Shown here: positions 49,898 through 54,218 of the stretch, piece after piece
Layout: each line of letters opens with the position of its first letter
Numbering within the stretch: the first letter of the stretch is position 1
Assembly: GCA_009778425.1 (NCBI GenBank)
Contig: WRJU01000253.1
Span: forward strand, 1 to 54,218
Source of the DNA: Pseudomonadota bacterium
GTDB lineage: Bacteria; Pseudomonadota; Gammaproteobacteria; Burkholderiales; Rhodocyclaceae
Reading direction: 5' to 3'
Length of the DNA: 54,218 nt
The notes under the pieces: generated by a model
The model's database searches: none
Told to the model about the DNA's origin: nothing
Seen by the model: the letters and a program-made list of their open reading frames with translations, nothing else
Made by a program: the position numbers and the translations under genes

Positions 49898-51403
49898 TTA
49901 CATCGACTCGCCCTTCAGCGCGCGCAAATGCCAGTCAAACGCTTCGCCCAATAGGTGCGGGGTTTGCTGGCCGTTTGCGCTCTTTTCGGCGCGCGCAAGG
50001 TAATCCCGGAGGGCGGGGCGGAATTTGGGATCGGCGCATTTTTCAATCACCAGTTTGGCGCGCTGGCGCGGCGCGAGGCCGCGCAGGTCGGCCAAGCCGT
50101 GTTCGGTAACGAGTACCTGTACATCGTGCTCGGTATGGTCGACGTGGGAGACCATCGGCACGATGCAGGAAAGCGCGCCGTTCTTGGCCAGCGACGGGGT
50201 CATGAAGATCGAAAGGTAGGCGTTGCGCGTGAAGTCGCCGGAACCGCCCAGCCCGTTCATCATCCTTGAGCCGAGAACGTGGGTAGAGTTGACGTTGCCG
50301 TAGATGTCGGCTTCGAGCATGCCGTTCATCGTGATGATGCCAAGCCGACGGACGATCTCGGGGTGATTGCTGATTTCTTGCGGGCGCAGGATGATGCACT
50401 TGCGGTAGGCGTCAAGGTTCGCGTTGAAATCTGCCAGGGCGGCCTTGGAGAGCGACACGGCAGTGGCCGAAGCGCAGACCAGTTTGCCGGAGCGGATCAT
50501 GTCGAGCATGCCGTCCTGCAAGACTTCGGTGTAGGCGGTGAGGTTCTCGTAGGGGCCATCGTTCAAGCCCGCCATCACCGCGTTGGCAACGTTACCCACG
50601 CCCGATTGCAGCGGCAACAAATTCGCCGGGATACGCCCCTTGTCGACTTCATACTGGAGGAAATCGAGGATGTGGCCCGCGATGAGGCGCGAGTTTTCGT
50701 CCGGAGCGGAGAATTGGGTGTCGCGGTCGGGACAATTCGTCTCGACCACAGCGACGATCTTGGCGGGATCGACTCTCAGGTAAGGGTCGCCAATACGGTC
50801 GCTGGCCTTGGTGATCGGAATGGGCTGGCGATTCGGCGGCAGGGCGACGGAATAGATGTCGTGCATGCCTTCGAGCCTGGGATTCAGGCCGGCGTTGACT
50901 TCAAGAATCACCCGGTCTGCCAAGTCCAGCCAAGTGGGGTTGTTACCCACCGAGGTCGACGGAACCAGCCGCCCATCTTCGAGGATGGCAACGATTTCGA
51001 TCAGGGCAACGTCGAGCTTGCCGTAATGCCCCCAAGCCGCGTTTTGCGCCGTTTCCGAAAGGTGAACATCCATGTACCAGGCATCACCGCTGTTGATTCG
51101 GTTGCGGCAGTCCGGATCGGACTGGTAGGGCATACGCATGGAAACGCCGTTGACCTTGAAAAGCGCGCCATCGAGTTCGGGCGCGGTGGATGCGCCTGTC
51201 AACAGGCCAACGCGGAAAGTCTCGCCGCGTTCGGTCGCGGCGGCGATCCGTCGGGCGAGCGCCTGCGGGACTTCCTTGGGATGGCCCGAACCGGTGAAAC
51301 CGCTTACGCCGATGTTGTCGCCGGGTTTGATGAAGGTGGCGGCTTCGTCTGCCGACATGATCTTGCCGCGCAAAGCAGCATTGTGGATACGGGATTCGCT
51401 CAT
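49898..51403 (-). CDS. Acetyl-CoA hydrolase / succinate:acetate CoA-transferase family protein
   Basis: A 501-residue class I CoA-transferase related to succinyl-CoA:acetate CoA-transferase (AarC, Ach1). GSGHPKEVP near the N-terminus, GVGNVANAV (CoA-binding) and the catalytic-Glu region YTEVLQDGM are visible, together with GSGDFTRNAY. It would transfer CoA between succinate, propionate and acetate. The ATG at 51403 follows a GAGGA sequence; earlier starts were rejected. Confidence 0.92.
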   Translation of the reverse strand: MSESRIHNAALRGKIMSADEAATFIKPGDNIGVSGFTGSGHPKEVPQALARRIAAATERGETFRVGLLTGASTAPELDGALFKVNGVSMRMPYQSDPDCRNRINSGDAWYMDVHLSETAQNAAWGHYGKLDVALIEIVAILEDGRLVPSTSVGNNPTWLDLADRVILEVNAGLNPRLEGMHDIYSVALPPNRQPIPITKASDRIGDPYLRVDPAKIVAVVETNCPDRDTQFSAPDENSRLIAGHILDFLQYEVDKGRIPANLLPLQSGVGNVANAVMAGLNDGPYENLTAYTEVLQDGMLDMIRSGKLVCASATAVSLSKAALADFNANLDAYRKCIILRPQEISNHPEIVRRLGIITMNGMLEADIYGNVNSTHVLGSRMMNGLGGSGDFTRNAYLSIFMTPSLAKNGALSCIVPMVSHVDHTEHDVQVLVTEHGLADLRGLAPRQRAKLVIEKCADPKFRPALRDYLARAEKSANGQQTPHLLGEAFDWHLRALKGESM

Positions 51404-51571
51404 TTTTGTCCTCGTCCAGGGAAAAATGTTGTAAACCTCAAGTCTAGAAAGAGTGCCCGCCAAGCGTCAACGGTAATGCTAGTAGGGGTTTTTGGGCTGT
51501 GCTTTCATGTCATGGTAGGCTGATTGCGCAAAGATACTCTAAGACGGCTTCGCGCGCTTATGTCTGCTCTT

Positions 51572-51853
51572 TTACACGGTAGCCAACGCCCTTACCGCAG
51601 GCTGCTCATGCTTCATTGCTTGCGCCAAATCATAGTTTGCCTGCATCGACAACCATGCCCGTGCCGTGCTGATGCCCGCCATTTCCAGCCGTATCGCCAA
51701 ATTCGGGCTGATTGCCGCATGGCCGTTGAGAACACGCGATAACGCCACCCGAGATATGCCAAGGCGTTCGGCGGCTTCCTTCACGGACAGACCCAACGGA
51801 ACAAGCACATCCTCGCGCAACAATCCACCGGGATGGGGTGGGTTTTTCATCAT
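51572..51853 (-). CDS. higA: HigA-type antitoxin
   Basis: A 93-residue XRE-family antitoxin. NPPHPGGLLREDVLVPLGLS is the HigA start, cited in part, and SVKEAAERLGISRVALSRVLNG is the helix-turn-helix. The ATG at 51853 has GAGGGA upstream. It lies 11 bases after the toxin gene, the normal order for higBA. It binds the toxin and represses the operon. Confidence 0.92.
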   Translation of the reverse strand: MMKNPPHPGGLLREDVLVPLGLSVKEAAERLGISRVALSRVLNGHAAISPNLAIRLEMAGISTARAWLSMQANYDLAQAMKHEQPAVRALATV

Positions 51854-51864
51854 GATTTGTTCCC

Positions 51865-52143
51865 TCAATGATAATCCTGATAATCAACCAATTCGACATC
51901 GGTTCCGACAAACCGGAACGTGACACGCCAGTTCCCGTTGACCCATACTGCCCAGTGCCCTTGCAGGTCGCCCTTGAGAGGATGTAGCTTGAATGCCGGG
52001 ATGCTTAGGTCTACGAGACCGGTTGCCACATCCAGCAAACCAAGAATGCGATTGAGTTTCGCTGCATGAGCGGCCTGTATGCCTCGCACCGAGCTGGTGC
52101 GATAGAAAGTTTCAAGACCCTTGTGCCGGAAGCTGACAATCAT
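51865..52143 (-). CDS. higB: HigB/RelE-type toxin
   Basis: A 92-residue RelE-superfamily toxin of the HigB type: FRHKGLETFYRTSS at the start, RILGLLDVA, FKLHPLKGDLQGHWAVWVNGNWRVTF (cited in part) and LVDYQDYH at the end. Such toxins cut mRNA on the ribosome. The ATG at 52143 begins the family's usual MIVSF. Confidence 0.92.
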   Translation of the reverse strand: MIVSFRHKGLETFYRTSSVRGIQAAHAAKLNRILGLLDVATGLVDLSIPAFKLHPLKGDLQGHWAVWVNGNWRVTFRFVGTDVELVDYQDYH

Positions 52144-52195
52144 GCTACGGATTGTATCGCGTAGCGTTACGCGCCGCAATATGACGTCGCAGCAC

Positions 52196-54218
52196 TTACG
52201 CCCGGCGTGTGAAATCTTCCTCCACCACGTCTTCCCGGTGCATTCGCATATTTTTGAACGCCACCGAAAGCATTAACTTGATGCGGTTCAATTGGTTGAC
52301 TTCCGAAGCGCCGGGGTCGTAGTCGATGGCGGTGATGTTGGCGTTCGGGTAGCTTGCTTTCAGCACCTTGATGACGCCTTTTCCGGCAATGTGGTTGGGC
52401 ATACAGGCAAAAGGCTGCATGCAGATGATGTTGGGAACTCCCTGTTCGATGAGTTCCACCATTTCGCCGGTCAAAAACCAGCCTTCCCCGGTTTGGTTGC
52501 CACGCGACAGAAATGGCGCTGCGCCAAAAGCGATTTGGTCGATGGTCGGCGGCGCGACGAACCGCTTGCTTGCGGATAGCGCCTTTCTCATGTCTCGGCG
52601 GTAAAACTCCATCGCCTTGATGGCCGCGTTACCCGCCAGAGCTGCGAACCTGCTGCGTGACATGGCGCGGTAGTTGAAATCGTGGTCGTAGGCGCAGTAG
52701 AGCAGGAAATCCATGAGTCCCGGCATCACGGCTTCGCCGCCTTCCTGTTCGATGATGCGCACGATGTCGTTGTTGGCGCCGGGGTTGAATTTGACGAGAA
52801 TTTCGCCCACCAAGCCAACGCGGGGCTTGCGCTCATTGGAGAGCGGCAAGGTGTCGAAATCCCGCACGATGTCGCGGATGTTGCGCCCGAAATGCCTGAA
52901 ACTGCCCTTGAAAACGGCTTCCTTGCAGCGTTCGACCCAGGTTTTATAAAGAGCGTCCGCCGAACCCGCTTTTCTTTCGTAGGGCCGGGTGCGGAACAGC
53001 ACCTGCATGAACAGGTCGCCATACACCAGCCCCATCATCAAGCGATTGAGCAAGGACAGGTTCAGTTTGAAACCTTCGTGCTTTTCCAGGCCGAGCGTGT
53101 TGAACGAAATGACCGGCACATCGGGAAACCCGGCATCCTGAAGCGCCTTTCTCATGAAACCGATATAGTTGGTCGCGCGACAACCTCCCCCGGTCTGCGC
53201 GATCATCACCGCCGTCTTGGTCGGGTCATGCTCGCCGGATTGCAGCGCCTCGATAATCTGCCCGACGACAATGATAGAGGGATAACAGGCGTCATTGTTG
53301 ACGAAGCGTAGGCCGTGGTCGATGGCCTGTGCCGATACGTCTTCCAGCACCTTCACGCGGTAGCCGCAAGCCCTGAAAGCCGGGTCGATGAACTGGAAAT
53401 GGATCGGCGACATCTGGGGGATGAGAACGGTCGCGTCGGCGCGCATCTCACGGGTAAATACCGGGCGCGGTTTTCTTTGCGGCGGGTGGAAATGGATGAT
53501 TTGCGCGGGCGGGCGGCCACCCCGCTCTTCCAGCGCCGCTTTGAGCGAACGGACGCGGATGCGCGCAGCGCCCAGGTTGCTGCCCTCGTCGATCTTGATG
53601 CCGGTATAAATCCGGCTGCGGCGGATGAGAATTTCATGAACCTGTTCGACCACGATGGAATCCAGCCCGCAGCCGAAAGAATTCAGATGAATCACGTCCA
53701 GCACCGGCTCGTGCGCGGCCAGCGCGGCGGCACGGTAAAGGCGCGCGTGGTAAGTCCATTGGTCGACGACCCGTAGCGGCTCGTCGAGCTTGCCCAGGTG
53801 AGCTACCGAATCTTCGGTGAATACCGCCATGCCGAGCGAAGTGATGAGCTGCGGGATGCCGTGGTGAATGGCCGGGTCGATGTGATAGGGCCGTCCAGCG
53901 AGAACGATGCCATGCTTACCCGTTTCTTTAAGATAATCAATAGCTTCTTCGCCTTTTCGGGCAATTTCAGCTTTCACGCGCACCTGTTCGGCCCATGCGA
54001 GGCCAAGGGCGCGGCGGATTTCAGCGGGCGCAATGTCCGGGAAAACGCGCGTTAGTTGTTGGGCGAGTTTTTTCTCATCCTCCAGCGAAAGAAAAGGCTG
54101 AATCATGGCAACGCCGTTTTCTTTCAGATAGTCGATATTGTTGCGGATCAACTCCGGGTAGGAAGTGACGACCGGGCAGTTGTAATTATTGTCGCAATCG
54201 GCGAATTCCTTTTGTTCA
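52196..54218 (-). CDS. 2-hydroxyacyl-CoA dehydratase activase-related protein (N-terminus outside window)
   Basis: The C-terminal 674 residues of a large protein that combines a BcrAD/BadFG-type activase with a DUF2229 and HgdB-like part. The reading frame is open to the window end, with CDNNYNCPVVTSYPEL near the edge. Visible motifs are GIVLAGRPYHIDPAIHHGI, cited in part, IHLNSFGCGLDS (iron-sulfur-type Cys), MIAQTGGGCRATNYIG and NIICMQPFACMPNHI. Full-length homologues are about 1,400 residues. Such proteins occur in anaerobes and facultative betaproteobacteria. The exact substrate is unknown. Confidence 0.88.
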   Translation of the reverse strand, partial: EQKEFADCDNNYNCPVVTSYPELIRNNIDYLKENGVAMIQPFLSLEDEKKLAQQLTRVFPDIAPAEIRRALGLAWAEQVRVKAEIARKGEEAIDYLKETGKHGIVLAGRPYHIDPAIHHGIPQLITSLGMAVFTEDSVAHLGKLDEPLRVVDQWTYHARLYRAAALAAHEPVLDVIHLNSFGCGLDSIVVEQVHEILIRRSRIYTGIKIDEGSNLGAARIRVRSLKAALEERGGRPPAQIIHFHPPQRKPRPVFTREMRADATVLIPQMSPIHFQFIDPAFRACGYRVKVLEDVSAQAIDHGLRFVNNDACYPSIIVVGQIIEALQSGEHDPTKTAVMIAQTGGGCRATNYIGFMRKALQDAGFPDVPVISFNTLGLEKHEGFKLNLSLLNRLMMGLVYGDLFMQVLFRTRPYERKAGSADALYKTWVERCKEAVFKGSFRHFGRNIRDIVRDFDTLPLSNERKPRVGLVGEILVKFNPGANNDIVRIIEQEGGEAVMPGLMDFLLYCAYDHDFNYRAMSRSRFAALAGNAAIKAMEFYRRDMRKALSASKRFVAPPTIDQIAFGAAPFLSRGNQTGEGWFLTGEMVELIEQGVPNIICMQPFACMPNHIAGKGVIKVLKASYPNANITAIDYDPGASEVNQLNRIKLMLSVAFKNMRMHREDVVEEDFTRRA

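Noticed and set aside
50279..51523. 414-residue plus-strand frame
   Set aside because: It is the antisense of the CoA-transferase gene.

Overview
The window is 54 kb of GC-rich DNA (roughly 55-62% GC in the core genes) from a betaproteobacterium, most likely a Rhodocyclales relative. The evidence is the chromosomal gene order (tatD, pilZ, holB, tmk, mltG, ygfZ), a succinate/acetate CoA-transferase and a large 2-hydroxyacyl-CoA dehydratase activase, which fit a bacterium with fermentative or anaerobic carbon metabolism. The genus is an inference.

Bases 1 to about 43,490 are the right-hand part of an integrative and conjugative element (ICE) of the ICEclc / PFGI-1 / SPI-7 class. It is inserted at the 3' end of a tRNA-Gly(GCC) gene (43490-43565, minus strand). 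Its backbone is transcribed leftwards from the tRNA end: a long P4-type integrase; a maintenance block (AlpA-like regulator, ParA, small CxxC protein, ParB, two DUF2857 proteins, STY4528-type replication protein, TIGR03761, DUF3158); a block of small ICE genes with a C5-DNA methyltransferase and a PP-loop reductase; DUF3577/STY4534, DUF3275, a DUF6094 methyltransferase and a SNF2-type helicase; then an MPF_G-type conjugation operon (PilL, coiled-coil protein, TIGR03759, TIGR03765, TraD, TIGR03747, RAQPRD protein, TIGR03758, TIGR03745, TIGR03750, TIGR03746) that runs off the left edge.

Two cargo segments interrupt the backbone. The larger (about 1.8-13.8 kb) splits the conjugation operon between TIGR03747 and the RAQPRD gene. 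It holds a candidate four-gene defence system: a divergent sacsin/NOV-like GHKL ATPase with a C-terminal DUF3883 nuclease-like domain, a UvrD-type helicase fused to a Cys-rich RecB/AddB-like nuclease, and a type III-like Mod and Res pair, followed by an AT-rich DUF2971 gene. The smaller (19.6-21.2 kb) is a DprA-like plus phosphoribosyltransferase-like pair.

The most unusual non-coding feature is a series of leaders between the small ICE genes (23.7-35.4 kb). Most have one or two hairpins, an oligo-U tract on the minus strand, then the ribosome-binding site and start codon of the next gene. Several can fold into mutually exclusive stems, as attenuators do. Other non-coding features are a 160-bp repeated element (28.3 and 32.9 kb), iteron-like CCGTAG repeats inside the replication gene, a 53-bp dyad next to it, and tandem 9-12-bp repeats on both sides of the integrase gene. 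One methyltransferase locus carries two long overlapping frames that both look like recognised protein families.

From 43.6 kb to the right edge the sequence is chromosome: ankyrin protein, TatD, PilZ, DNA polymerase III delta', thymidylate kinase, MltG, YgfZ, a small lipoprotein, CoA-transferase, a HigBA-type toxin-antitoxin pair and a truncated 2-hydroxyacyl-CoA dehydratase activase. No CRISPR array, rRNA or insertion sequence was seen. Family names are given from sequence reading and memory; no database search was run.
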